A stretch of 64,000 bases of DNA from Rhizobium sp. 18055 (lineage in GTDB: Bacteria; Pseudomonadota; Alphaproteobacteria; Rhizobiales; Rhizobiaceae), in NCBI RefSeq assembly GCF_902706285.1, contig NZ_CACSKD010000001.1, positions 372,001-436,000 of the forward strand, read 5' to 3'. The notes beneath the pieces are model-generated. The model was not told the origin of the DNA, made no database searches, and worked only from the letters and a program-made list of their open reading frames with translations. The position numbers were made by a program, and so were the translations under genes. The stretch's first letter is position 1; each line of letters begins with the position of its first letter. Positions 46,006 through 55,742 of this stretch are shown piece after piece.

Positions 46006-47268
46006 TCAAGGTCCAAAGGCCAACAGCGCTGCAAGCGACAGGAACAGTGCCGGAAACATGACCACCGCGCCGATCTTCAGGAACGCCCATGTTCCGATGC
46101 TCAGCCCTTCTCTGCGCAGCGCATTCAGCCAGAGGATCGTTGCCAACGATCCGGTGACGGACAGATTTGGTCCGAGATCGATGCCAATCAGAACCGCGCC
46201 GGCGATCTTGTCCGAGACTTGGGCAGCCTGCACCGCACTGCCGGCGACCAGTCCGGCCGGCAGGTTGTTGACCAAATTGCTGACGACTGCGGCCAGCAGA
46301 CCGGAAACGGTCGCCGTCGCGGTTGGAGCAGTGATCGAATAGGCGCGCAAGATACCGGCAAGGTGATCGGTCAAACCTGTCTTGTCGAGGGCCTCCACGA
46401 TCACGAACAGGCCTGCGACCAGAGGCAGGACGCTCCACGAGACGCCCTTCAGCGTTTCGAGCGGGTACTCGCGTTTGACCGACGCCACGACAATGGTGGT
46501 CAGCACCGCTGCAGCGCAGGTTGGCATGCCAAGAGCAAAGCCTTTTGCCGACGCCACGACGAGAATGAAGGCCGTCGCGGCCAGGCCGACACCCGCCATT
46601 TTTGCGCTTGCCGTCAGGTGCGACTGCTCAACGACAGTTGCGACAGTATCCGCGCTGATCGAGCGCCTCTGCGTCCACCACAATGCTGCGAACGTCGCGA
46701 CGATTGCAGCCACTGACGGGGCAGCGAATGTTGCGACCCAGCGATCGAGCGGCGGCATATCGCCGCCTGCGAAAATGACGAGGTTTGCGGGGTTGGAAAT
46801 AGGTAGGACGAAACTGGCGGCATTGGCGATAAAGGCACAGATCAGCAGGTACGGCATCGGGTCCCTGACCTTCGCCGCCCTACAAGCTGCGTAGACCGCG
46901 GGTGTCAGCACGACCGCCGTCGCGTCATTTGACAGGAACACCGTGACGACGATGCCGACGATATAGACGAGCACGAACAGTCGTGAAGGCGATCCCTTGG
47001 CGCGCGCGGTAGCGACGGAAGCGACCCAATCGAACAGGCCCTCCATCCGCGCCAACTCGGAAAGAAGCATCATGCCGATCAGGAAGAGATAGACGTCGAA
47101 GCCCTTGGCGATACCGGCCCAGATGTCGGACAGGCCCACGACCTGCAATGAAGCCAGCAAAACCGCACCCGCAACGGCCCACACCGCTTCTGGCCAGCGA
47201 AACGGCCTGAGGACGATACCAAACGCTGTCAAGGCGGCGACCGCCCACGTCATGGAAGCAAATGTCAT
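46006..47268 (-). CDS. ArsB/SLC13-type membrane transporter
   Basis: A 420-residue integral membrane protein with about ten to eleven helices, of the ArsB/NhaD superfamily. Landmarks are VTVFLSNDATAVVLTPAVYAACRAAKV, FVLPISNPANLVIFAGGDMPPLDRW and SNLVNNLPAGLVAGSA in the second half. ArsB members export arsenite, but related proteins transport organic anions or other oxyanions. No arsR, arsC or arsA is adjacent, so arsenite specificity is not supported. Confidence 0.8.
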   Translation of the reverse strand: MTFASMTWAVAALTAFGIVLRPFRWPEAVWAVAGAVLLASLQVVGLSDIWAGIAKGFDVYLFLIGMMLLSELARMEGLFDWVASVATARAKGSPSRLFVLVYIVGIVVTVFLSNDATAVVLTPAVYAACRAAKVRDPMPYLLICAFIANAASFVLPISNPANLVIFAGGDMPPLDRWVATFAAPSVAAIVATFAALWWTQRRSISADTVATVVEQSHLTASAKMAGVGLAATAFILVVASAKGFALGMPTCAAAVLTTIVVASVKREYPLETLKGVSWSVLPLVAGLFVIVEALDKTGLTDHLAGILRAYSITAPTATATVSGLLAAVVSNLVNNLPAGLVAGSAVQAAQVSDKIAGAVLIGIDLGPNLSVTGSLATILWLNALRREGLSIGTWAFLKIGAVVMFPALFLSLAALLAFGP

Positions 47269-47527
47269 AGAGTGGGAGGTCCGATCGGCATCGAATTGGC
47301 GCTGGTCTGTCTGTCGGCGATGGAACTAGCAGACATTGCGAGACTGACAAGGGGCTATCGCACAATCTGCCGCAAACGTCCCCGCTCCATGGCTTCGCTG
47401 AACAAACGCCATAGCGGCGTGTTTCCAAAGCCGCACCGAGCAGGGAGCAGTTGTTCGTGCAGTCTGGAGCCTGGACACGCAGACGGTTGCAGACGACACC
47501 TTTGAGGCGCCCTCAGATACCCCGAGA

Positions 47528-48769
47528 CTACACCAGGAGGTTCAGCGTCTTCTCCTTTTCGACATAGGCGCGCTGCTGGTCGGTGATGTAGTCGCGGACG
47601 ACAGGCGCTGCATCGCGCGAGCGCGACAGCTGCATGTGGAAGACCAGTTGGCTACCGGTACGAAACATCATCTCGGCGCTGATCAGATAGAATTCCCACA
47701 TTCGAGCAAAACGCTCATCGTAGAGCGCCACCACCTTTTCGCGATTGCTCTCGTAGCGCGCAGCCCAGTGCTGCAGCGTCGTGGCGTAGTGGACACGCAA
47801 GAATTCCAGGTCGGTAACCCAAAGGCTGTTGCGCTCGACCACCTCAAAGACTTCAGAAAGCGCCGGCGAATAGGCGCCAGGAAAAATGTACTTGCGCAGC
47901 CAAGCGCTCGCCATGCCGGGCGGGCTCATATGACCGATCGAATGCAACACGGCGACGCCGTCGTCGGGCATCAGCGCATTCAGCTTCGCAAAGAATTCGT
48001 CGTAGTGATGAACACCGACATGCTCGAACATGCCGACCGACACGATGCGGTCGAAAGGGCCGGTGACGTCGCGGTAGTCGCGCAGCTCAAAAGTGACACG
48101 GTCGGCAAGGCCGGCCTTTTTGGCTCGTTCGGTTGCCAGCGCCTGCTGTTCCTTCGACAGCGTCACGCCGAGCACTTGCACATCCTCGAGCTGCGCCAGA
48201 TAGAGCGCCAGATCGCCCCAGCCGCAACCGATGTCGAGTACCCTCATGCCAGGTTTCAGCCCGAGCTTGCTTGCCAGCAGCCTCAGCTTGTTGCGCTGCG
48301 CCTGCTCCAGCGTCTCGTCGGGCTCGCGAAAGTAGGCACAGGAATAGAGCATGTTGTCGTCGAGGAACAATTTGTAGAAATCATTGCCGACATCATAGTG
48401 ATGAGCAACGTTCTGCTGGGCCTGGCCCTTCTTGTTCGACTGCTGGCGCTTGCGGAAACGCATCTTGACGGCCCGCAGGATTTTCTGGATCGGATACGAG
48501 CCAAGCGACAAGCGGTTGACGGAAAACAGGGTCAGAAAGTCGCGGAGGTCCGAACCTTCCTCGAAGCGCATGGTTCCGTCCATATAGGCCTCACCGGCCG
48601 CAAGCTCGGCATTGAAGACCAGCGTCCGGTAAAGCTTCTTGTCCGTCAGCCGCATCGTCACCTGCGGCCCGTCCGTACCGGCAAAGACATGCCGCTTGCC
48701 CTCAGCGTCGATGACCGTCAGGCGGCCCTTGCGGATGAAGGCCTTCATCATGTGCGACAGCGGAAACAT
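47528..48769 (-). CDS. cfa: cyclopropane-fatty-acyl-phospholipid synthase
   Basis: A 413-residue methyltransferase transferring a methylene group from S-adenosylmethionine to unsaturated phospholipid acyl chains. Motifs: SAM-binding LDIGCGWGDLALYLAQL, QNVAHHYDVGNDFYKLFLDDNMLYSCAYF, FDRIVSVGMFEHVG (with bicarbonate-site Glu) and YIFPGAYSPALSEV. An N-terminal lipid-binding region precedes it. Such enzymes are linked to acid and stationary-phase survival in rhizobia. Confidence 0.95.
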   Translation of the reverse strand: MFPLSHMMKAFIRKGRLTVIDAEGKRHVFAGTDGPQVTMRLTDKKLYRTLVFNAELAAGEAYMDGTMRFEEGSDLRDFLTLFSVNRLSLGSYPIQKILRAVKMRFRKRQQSNKKGQAQQNVAHHYDVGNDFYKLFLDDNMLYSCAYFREPDETLEQAQRNKLRLLASKLGLKPGMRVLDIGCGWGDLALYLAQLEDVQVLGVTLSKEQQALATERAKKAGLADRVTFELRDYRDVTGPFDRIVSVGMFEHVGVHHYDEFFAKLNALMPDDGVAVLHSIGHMSPPGMASAWLRKYIFPGAYSPALSEVFEVVERNSLWVTDLEFLRVHYATTLQHWAARYESNREKVVALYDERFARMWEFYLISAEMMFRTGSQLVFHMQLSRSRDAAPVVRDYITDQQRAYVEKEKTLNLLV

Positions 48770-49501
48770 ATGGAATCCCTTAAAAGAAATTGACCTTCGG
48801 GTTCAGATTCCGGATGCCGGATCGCGCCCCTCAACATTGCGTATGCTTGGTAGGCTTTGCAGTTACCGTGCCATGAACGTTTCCTGTTCCATCCCATCTT
48901 GCAAGCCCCTCGCCCGCGGTTCAATGCCAAGAAACGCGTTGGCTTCAATTTGAAGTCTCAGCAGCACAACAACAGGCGCCATCACCCTTATATGCCGAGC
49001 AACGGCAACTTCAACACCACCAGAAATGGCACCACGATCATCGGCCGCGGCCGACGGAATGAAGCATACAGGTGGCGTGGCGACGACTTGCATCGCGAAT
49101 CGCTCGAGAGTGCAGCTTCCGAAGCGCAGCGCCACCAGAATGAGAGGTGCAGAGCCAGCGCAAAGCCGAAAAATGAGCTGCGGATCAAAGCGAAAACATG
49201 AATGACAGATAGGGGCCGCTGGGCGTTCGCAGCGGAGAGAAATTCCGATCGGTCACGATCAAAAGCGTGCCGGCTCCACAAACGCTACGGGATCACACCC
49301 GAGGGAATCCTTAATCCAGCGAGACAGTTGGCCACAGCAGCCCTTAAGGCCGGCCGCTTGTGAAAGCACGCCAATCGTGCGCAGCCCCGGCATTGCCGGG
49401 ATACCCCTGTAAAACTGGCGAGACCAAACAAAAGGGCAAAGCACAAAAAAATAAAGGCCCGCTGGAGCAGGCCCTTCGAAGCAATAATATTGCTTTGGAA
49501 A
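48770..49501. other. intergenic region, no supported gene
   Basis: About 730 bases with no coding region I can support on either strand: the overlapping frames lack ribosome binding sites, domain signals and normal codon pattern. It contains the terminator of the DUF1127 gene (49444-49476) and a 6-bp hairpin CCCGGC/GCCGGG at 49386-49400. Confidence 0.5.
49444..49476 (-). terminator. intrinsic terminator of the DUF1127 gene
   Basis: On the minus strand a 10-bp stem AAGGGCCTGC/GCGGGCCTTT with a TCCA loop is followed by ATTTTTTTG. It lies about 26 nt past the stop at 49502. Confidence 0.75.
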
Positions 49502-49639
49502 TCAGCGACCGTAGACCCGGCGCTTCAGGTCGGAACGGCTGATGCCGATATCCTTCAGTGCTGCGTCGTCGAGGCGGGAAAGTTCGCGGTAGGCTTTGCC
49601 GAGTTGGAAGAACTCGACGATCCGATTGGTCATTTTCAT
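49502..49639 (-). CDS. DUF1127 small protein
   Basis: A 45-residue protein starting MKMTNRIVEFFQLGKAYREL and ending in the family signature (AALKDIGISRSDL, then basic RRVYGR). GGAG lies 7 nt before the ATG; an internal ATG at 49633 is an alternative. DUF1127 proteins in rhizobia and agrobacteria are short arginine-rich proteins reported to influence phosphate, stress and RNA-related regulation. It is followed by a strong terminator. Confidence 0.85.
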   Translation of the reverse strand: MKMTNRIVEFFQLGKAYRELSRLDDAALKDIGISRSDLKRRVYGR

Positions 49640-49903
49640 TGCACATCTCCAATTTTGATGCACAAATATTTATCTCATTGCACACGAGATGAGCAGAGCC
49701 AATTTTGCATATGAGGCATCTCGAATCGCTGGCCGACCCGCACCGGCGACCAAGCCCGGTCGTTAGGACAAAAAGCATTGCCTCATGATTTCAGCGTACT
49801 AACGGGCTTCATTGATCTGGAGGAAAGGCTGGCGGGAATGGCATGGCCCGCAGCCGGACGCGCGGCGCGGTGCGCTGAGCCAGCAACGATCGCCTGCCTA
49901 TTA

Positions 49904-50878
49904 TTATACCGCGATGCTTTTGACGATACGGCTGCTGGTTTGAAGCCCGCCGGGCTGCCCGAGCCAGACCATCGCCAGCCGGTCTCCGGTCTGTTTTGCC
50001 AGGTACATGTAGCTATCGGCCCGCTTCACAAACGAGGTGGCGGTATCATCCGGCTGCAGCAGGGTGACACCCACCGCCGCACCCAGCTCGACGACAACGC
50101 CGTCGATGGCGATGGGTTTGAAGATGCGGTCCGTAGCATCTGTCAGCGTCACCTCGACGTCGCCCAGGTGGGCCGGATCGATCTCCAACAGCACGACGAA
50201 TTCGTCACCGCCGACACGGGCAATGAAGTCATTGGCGCGAAAGCTGTCCCGGAAGCGGCTGGCGATCGTCCGCAACACTTCGTCCCCCGCACCATGCCCC
50301 ATGGTGTCGTTGACCGCCTTGAACCCGTTGAAATCGATGAACGCCAGCGCCAGAAGCTTTTCGGTCTCGTGGCGCTTCTCGATGTATTCGGCAACGGTTT
50401 CGTCGAAGCAGGCCCGGTTGGGCAGCCCTGACAAAGCATCGGTTCGCGCCGAAGCCCGCAATGCGAGTTCGATTTCGTGCTGATGGCGGACACGCGCGGA
50501 CACATCGAGAATGACTTCGACGTCGAACGATACGCCATCGATGACCGTGCGCTGCGCCGATATCAGCGTCGGCAAGATCATGCCGTCGGAATGCTTGATA
50601 TCCACCTCTTCCAACACGTAGCCGCCATCCTCGGCAAGCATTCGATGTCGGCGATCCCGGGCGGGGCTGCTGATGGCCGAGCCTTCAGAGGTCAGCGTTT
50701 TCCCGCGGATATCGTCCCACTTCAAGCCCGTCAGCCTGAGATAGGCGTCATTGACCTTGAGGTAGCTCGACGTCTCGGTGTCGCTGGTTGAAATAGCCAT
50801 GGCGATTGGTGCGAACTCGAACATTCGCATTAATATCGAGGTCAGAACGTCTGGCGGCAGTATTTCTTCGTCGGCCAT
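49904..50878 (-). CDS. PAS-GGDEF diguanylate cyclase
   Basis: A 324-residue protein with an N-terminal PAS domain (MFEFAPIAMAISTSDTETSSYLKVNDAYLRLTGLKWDDIRG ... VDIKHSDG) and a C-terminal GGDEF domain whose catalytic motif is intact (ARVGGDEFVVLLEIDP; start ARTDALSGLPNRACFDETV). It would make cyclic di-GMP in response to an internal signal. No EAL domain is present. ATG 50878 (MADEEILPP) is preferred over an in-frame ATG 21 nt upstream. Confidence 0.9.
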   Translation of the reverse strand: MADEEILPPDVLTSILMRMFEFAPIAMAISTSDTETSSYLKVNDAYLRLTGLKWDDIRGKTLTSEGSAISSPARDRRHRMLAEDGGYVLEEVDIKHSDGMILPTLISAQRTVIDGVSFDVEVILDVSARVRHQHEIELALRASARTDALSGLPNRACFDETVAEYIEKRHETEKLLALAFIDFNGFKAVNDTMGHGAGDEVLRTIASRFRDSFRANDFIARVGGDEFVVLLEIDPAHLGDVEVTLTDATDRIFKPIAIDGVVVELGAAVGVTLLQPDDTATSFVKRADSYMYLAKQTGDRLAMVWLGQPGGLQTSSRIVKSIAV

Positions 50879-51081
50879 ACACTTGATCACCAAAAGCACG
50901 GAAAACTGTTTAGCAGGTGAAAGTTAAGCTCTTCTGACTTTAATCTGCTAATTTAGTACGCAGATCGGCGCCTGTACCTTCTCCGCACAGGAGCGGGATG
51001 CTAGAGCTTTGCCGCAAACGCTTTGCAACAAGCGTGAATCTCACTATCTTGCGGCATCATCGTCAACAAACAAGGGTTCCT

Positions 51082-52383
51082 GTGTTTCTCGAAATTGGAA
51101 TTGTGGTCTTGCTCACCATCCTGAATGGTGTGCTCGCCATGTCAGAATTGGCAGTCGTGTCCTCCAGGCCCGCCCGCCTCAAAGTTCTCGCCGATCACGG
51201 AAGCAGAGGAGCAGCCCAAGCAATTAAACTTGCCGAAAACCCCGGCAGGTTTCTGTCGAGCGTGCAGATCGGCATCACTCTGGTTGGCGTGCTTTCCGGC
51301 GCTTTCTCAGGCGCCACGCTCGGCAGTCGTCTGACGGCATGGCTTGAAGTGCAGGGCATGTCACCGACCGCAGCCGATGCTGTGGGTGTGGGTGTGGTGG
51401 TCATGGCGATTACCTACCTGTCGCTGATCGTCGGCGAATTGGTGCCGAAGCAGATCGCGCTGCGAGAGCCGGAGGCTGTCGCAGCGAAGGTCGCGCCGGC
51501 AATGGTGGTTCTTTCGAGACTGGCGCTACCGCTCGTCTGGTTGCTGGATACATCCGGCAAGCTCGTGTTGAGACTTCTCGGCCAGTCGGGCAAGGGCGGC
51601 GACAACGTCTCGGACGAAGAGATCAAGACTGTCCTCGCCGAAGCACAGTCCGCCGGCGTGATCGAAAGCGAAGAATCGGCGATGATCTCGGGCGTCATGC
51701 GCCTCGCGGACCGCACGGCGCGCGCCTTGATGACCCCGCGCCGCGACGTCGAAATCATCGATGTGGACGACAGCCTCGAGGAAATGCGGGCTCAGTTGCA
51801 CAGCACCAAGCGCTCAAGGCTGCCGGTGCGGAAAGGCAGCTCCGATGAGGTTCTGGGCGTGCTTGCTGTCAAGGACTTCTATGACGCCATGTCTGAGCAT
51901 GGGACGGTCGATCTGAAAAGCGTGACGCAGGATGTGCCGATCGTTTCCGACCTCTCGACCGCAATCAGCGTCATTCAGGCGATCCGCATGTCGCCTGTTC
52001 ACATGGTTCTGGTCTTCGACGAATACGGCCACTTCGAAGGCGTCGTTTCCTCGGGCGACATCATGGAAGCGATCATGGGGGCGCTGCAGGACGGTCCGAT
52101 CGACGAGCAGGCGATTGCGCGCCGGGATGACGGCTCATACCTCGTGTCGGGATGGACACCGATCGATGAGTTTGCGGAGTTCATGAATTTGAAACTCGGC
52201 GACGATCTCGAATATCAAACTGTCGCCGGCCTTGTCCTCGAAGAGTTGAAGCACCTTCCGGTGTTGGGCGAAAGCTTCACCAGGGATGGCTGGCGCTTCG
52301 AGGTCGTGGACCTCGACGGACGGCGGGTGGACAAGATCCTGGTCAGTTCTCTCGACACCAGAAATACAGCGGAAGTCGATTGA
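51082..52383 (+). CDS. CNNM/TlyC-type hemolysin-family membrane protein with CBS domains
   Basis: An approximately 433-residue protein: N-terminal CNNM transmembrane domain (VFLEIGIVVLLTILNGVLAMSELAVVSSRPARL ... helices to about 140), two CBS domains (MTPRRDVEIIDVDD and PVHMVLVFDEYGHFEGVVSSGDIMEAIMG) and a C-terminal CorC_HlyC domain (YLVSGWTPIDEFAEFMNLKLG). It probably acts in divalent cation (Mg/Co) handling. GTG 51082 with AAGGG upstream gives the family N-terminus; an in-frame ATG at 50998 with AGGAG is an alternative. Confidence 0.85.
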   Translation: MFLEIGIVVLLTILNGVLAMSELAVVSSRPARLKVLADHGSRGAAQAIKLAENPGRFLSSVQIGITLVGVLSGAFSGATLGSRLTAWLEVQGMSPTAADAVGVGVVVMAITYLSLIVGELVPKQIALREPEAVAAKVAPAMVVLSRLALPLVWLLDTSGKLVLRLLGQSGKGGDNVSDEEIKTVLAEAQSAGVIESEESAMISGVMRLADRTARALMTPRRDVEIIDVDDSLEEMRAQLHSTKRSRLPVRKGSSDEVLGVLAVKDFYDAMSEHGTVDLKSVTQDVPIVSDLSTAISVIQAIRMSPVHMVLVFDEYGHFEGVVSSGDIMEAIMGALQDGPIDEQAIARRDDGSYLVSGWTPIDEFAEFMNLKLGDDLEYQTVAGLVLEELKHLPVLGESFTRDGWRFEVVDLDGRRVDKILVSSLDTRNTAEVD

Positions 52384-52559
52384 GATAGGCTGCCCCAATA
52401 GCCGCTGGCTTTGCGCATGATGGCGCCCGAACCCACTGCATGAAAGCGGCAAGCTCTTTGCCGCCTTCCAAATTATGGACGCACTGACCTTCCCTTTTGC
52501 GAAGTGAGATTTATCTAACGCCCTGTCGTCAAAAGATTTTCTCATGGAGCGGGGTTCAC

Positions 52560-52727
52560 ATGGCTTCTTCTGTACTTATCGGGATACTCATTACATTTCT
52601 GGTTATCGTTCTGGTTCTCTACCTTGTTGCTCGGCTTCCGATCGATGCCAGGGCAAAACAGATTGTCCAGATTATCGTCCTCATCATCGGCATCATTTCG
52701 CTGCTGAAGTACCTTGCGGTATTTTGA
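52560..52727 (+). CDS. small membrane protein (Thivi_2564-like)
   Basis: A 55-residue protein of two hydrophobic helices (SVLIGILITFLVIVLVLYLV and IVQIIVLIIGIISLLKYL) separated by PIDARAKQ. That loop and the length resemble the Thivi_2564 family of small membrane proteins. ATG 52560 has GGAGCGGGG upstream. Function unknown. Confidence 0.7.
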   Translation: MASSVLIGILITFLVIVLVLYLVARLPIDARAKQIVQIIVLIIGIISLLKYLAVF

Positions 52728-52934
52728 TCGCATCGACTGACCAAGACGGTTCCGGTCGCGTGAAACCCAATACGGCTTCGCGCGGCCGTGAACTGCCAGC
52801 GATAGATCGCATCAGAGGTCAGTTTTCCGAATGGAGGCGGCACACTGTAGTTCGCGATCCAACGGCGTAAGCTCAACTAGCAGATTGCCGAAAGCCGCCG
52901 CAGACAAAAATCATCACAATGAGGAGCGTCCAAC

Positions 52935-54098
52935 GTGAGCTGGATTCGCAGCAAAAGCGCAGAACGGTCCAAGGCGAGCTTTCCGGAGCTGTTCTTCGAT
53001 CTGGTGTTCGTGTTCGCGCTGATACAGCTTTCCCACACCCTGGCCGCCGATTTCAGCACCGCTACGCTTGCCGAGAGCTTCCTGCTCATTCTCGCGATCT
53101 GGTGGCTCTGGATCTACACGACCTGGGTAACGAACCTGCTCGACACCGACCGGGAAGCCGTCAGGATGCTGCTCTTCGCGCTGATGTTTGGCGGCGTTCT
53201 CCTGGCGATCGCGTTACCGGAAGCATTTGGCGATCATGGCGTCGTCTTCGCGGCCCTCTATTGCGCAATGCAGCTCGGCCGCTCTGTGTTCATGCTGTTT
53301 GCGTTCCGGCGGGTCGATGACGCGTCCTACCTTACCTTCGTCAGGATCACAGTCTGGGTTGTCGCCTCAAGCCTGTTCTGGATGGCCGGCGCCTTTGCTG
53401 ATCTGGAATCGCGTGTCCTCCTCTGGTCATTCGCGCTCGTGCTCGAATATGCCTCGCCGCTGGCGCGCTTCTGGGTTCCTTCACTCGGCCCATCGCCCCG
53501 TGAGTCGCTGGATATCTCGGGCGAGCATATGGCAGAGCGTTGCGCGCTGTTCGTCATTCTGTGCCTTGGCGAAACCATTCTGACGACCGGTCGCAACGCG
53601 GCTGAGCATATGCAGAGCAACCTGACGTTTGCGGTTTTCTGCAGCGCGTTCCTGACCACCGGCTTCATGTGGTGGATCTATTTTCACCATGGCCAGCAAA
53701 AGACCGCCGACAAGGCCGAAGAAACATCGGCGCCGGCGACCGTTGCCCACGGGCTCTTCACCTATGGCCATCTGCCCATCGTCGCCGGCATCATATTGAC
53801 TGCCGTTGGCGAAGATTTCAGCCTTTCCCACCCGGATGAGCAGAGCAGCATCAAGAATGCACTGGCGATCCTTGGCGGCCCGGCGCTGTTTCTGGCCGGC
53901 AACATCTGGCTCAAGGTGGCAGCCGCTGAAAAGCCGCCGCTTTCCCATATCGCAGGCGTCGTCATCCTGGTCGCGGCAACGGCGCTGTTTGCATCACAGC
54001 AGAATTTCACCATTCAGATGGTCAGCACCGCGACGCTGCTTGTGGTGGCTCTCTGGGAGTATTTGGCCTTGCGGCGGGCAAACGCGACCACCGCGTGA
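52935..54098 (+). CDS. LtrA family membrane protein
   Basis: A 387-residue, multi-helix membrane protein of the low temperature requirement A family. The N-terminal signature SFPELFFDLVFVFALIQLSHTL and the internal MAERCALFVILCLGETILTTGRNAAE (with Cys/Glu) are typical. GTG 52935 is the start. Role in rhizobia is unknown; the family is named from a Listeria cold-growth gene. Confidence 0.85.
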   Translation: MSWIRSKSAERSKASFPELFFDLVFVFALIQLSHTLAADFSTATLAESFLLILAIWWLWIYTTWVTNLLDTDREAVRMLLFALMFGGVLLAIALPEAFGDHGVVFAALYCAMQLGRSVFMLFAFRRVDDASYLTFVRITVWVVASSLFWMAGAFADLESRVLLWSFALVLEYASPLARFWVPSLGPSPRESLDISGEHMAERCALFVILCLGETILTTGRNAAEHMQSNLTFAVFCSAFLTTGFMWWIYFHHGQQKTADKAEETSAPATVAHGLFTYGHLPIVAGIILTAVGEDFSLSHPDEQSSIKNALAILGGPALFLAGNIWLKVAAAEKPPLSHIAGVVILVAATALFASQQNFTIQMVSTATLLVVALWEYLALRRANATTA

Positions 54099-54203
54099 CC
54101 GAGCCGGATACGATCGACCGAAAACCATCTGTTCCGGCAGGAACAACGCCTCGCTTCGCACGTTAAAGGGTCGTCGAAGACGAGCGGGGCGACCGATAAG
54201 CGA

Positions 54204-55742
54204 ATGACAGATTTTCAAGCCATTGCAGACAGCCGGACAACGGCGAGCACCATAGACTTCATCACCCGTGCCGCGCGACGCACGACAACCGCAGACGTTG
54301 CAACGCTGCCCGGCGGCATCATTCGGCCGGGGCGAAACGCCTGGCAGGTTGGCCGCGCCGACAAGGCGGCGTTCCTGGTCGATGGTGCAGCCTATTTCAC
54401 GGCACTCGACCAGGCGCTGCGCAAAGCGAAGGACACGATCTGGATCGTCGGTTGGGATTTCAATCCGGATATCAGGCTTCGGCCGCACCAAAGCTCTGAA
54501 ACACTCGGAGAATTGCTGCTTTCGCTGGCAGACGAGAACGCCCGCCTGCAGATTCGGATTCTGGTCTGGGGCATGGGGCCGGTTTACTCGGGCAAATCGC
54601 TACGGCTGTTTCGCGAAAGTGGATTTTCCGCCCATCCGCAGATCACCATGCGTTTTGATCTTCGCCACCCCGTGCGCGGGTGCCACCATCAGAAGCTCGT
54701 TTCGATCGACGACAGCCTTGGTTTCCTCGGCGGCATCGACCTCACGGCCCGGCGTTGGGACGAGCCGGATCACCGGATCGAGAACCCGCTCAGAAAATCG
54801 CCTGACGGCACGCCATACCAACCCGTCCATGACATGCATTCCATGGTATCAGGCCAGGCAGCGATGCTGATCGGCGATGTTGCACGCAGGCGATGGAAAC
54901 GGGCGACGGGCCAGAAGCTGAAGCCCGCGATGACGGAAGGCGCGTCGTGGCCGATTGGCATCGCACCCGACATGGCGGACGCAACCACGGCAATTGCTCT
55001 CACCGAACCGGGGTTGATCGGCAAGCGCGGACACTACGAGGCCTTCAGGCTGACGCGTGACGCCATCAAGGCTGCGAGAAAGCTGATCTATATCGAAACG
55101 CAGTATCTCGCCTCGTTCGGGGTCGCACGCGCAATCGGCAAGCGGCTGAAGGAAATCGACGGTCCGGAGATCACCGTACTGGTCACCAAAAGTTCGCACG
55201 GGTTCCTCGAGAAGCTGACGATGGGGAACAATCGCGACAGGCTGATCCGGCGCCTGAAACGGATCGACCGCTATGATCGGCTGCGCGTGATGTATGCCGT
55301 GGTGCCGAACCAGCACGGCGACGAGCAGGAAATCGTTATCCACTCCAAGCTCCTCATCGTGGACGACCATTTTGTGCGCGTCGGCTCCTCCAACCTGAAC
55401 AATCGATCGGAAGGTCTCGATACCGAGTGCGATCTTGCGATCGAGGCTTCCAACGATGCGCATCGTGACGCCATCGAAGCCTTGCGCCACCGGCTGATCG
55501 CCGAGCATCTTGAAGTGACCCCAGCGGCCGTGCGCGATATGGAACTGGCCAGGAGATCGATGAATGATGCGATCGAAGCACTGAACGCCCGCGGACGCGG
55601 CCTGCGGCATTTCGCTGTTGATATCGCAAACGGCGAGACGACACCGTTGATCGGCACCGGCCTCGTCGATCCCCGACGTCCCTACTGGCCGCTACAGAAG
55701 CTGCGCCTGCGGATCGGCAGGCTGGCGGCCGCCATCTTCTGA
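54204..55742 (+). CDS. phospholipase D-family protein (cardiolipin synthase-like)
   Basis: A 512-residue protein with two HxK(x)4D catalytic motifs: HHQKLVSIDDSLGFLGGIDL in the first half and IHSKLLIVDDHFVRVGSSNLNNRS in the second. This is the PLD/cardiolipin synthase fold, forming or cleaving phosphodiester bonds in membrane lipids. It is followed by a convergent LPG-flippase-like gene and a divergent EEP gene, a recurring trio in alphaproteobacteria. Its 3' end overlaps the convergent gene by 51 nt. Confidence 0.9.
   Translation: MTDFQAIADSRTTASTIDFITRAARRTTTADVATLPGGIIRPGRNAWQVGRADKAAFLVDGAAYFTALDQALRKAKDTIWIVGWDFNPDIRLRPHQSSETLGELLLSLADENARLQIRILVWGMGPVYSGKSLRLFRESGFSAHPQITMRFDLRHPVRGCHHQKLVSIDDSLGFLGGIDLTARRWDEPDHRIENPLRKSPDGTPYQPVHDMHSMVSGQAAMLIGDVARRRWKRATGQKLKPAMTEGASWPIGIAPDMADATTAIALTEPGLIGKRGHYEAFRLTRDAIKAARKLIYIETQYLASFGVARAIGKRLKEIDGPEITVLVTKSSHGFLEKLTMGNNRDRLIRRLKRIDRYDRLRVMYAVVPNQHGDEQEIVIHSKLLIVDDHFVRVGSSNLNNRSEGLDTECDLAIEASNDAHRDAIEALRHRLIAEHLEVTPAAVRDMELARRSMNDAIEALNARGRGLRHFAVDIANGETTPLIGTGLVDPRRPYWPLQKLRLRIGRLAAAIF

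Noticed and set aside
48863..49281. Frames of about 90-97 residues in the 48770-49501 gap
   Set aside because: No ribosome site, no domain, and no conserved character visible.
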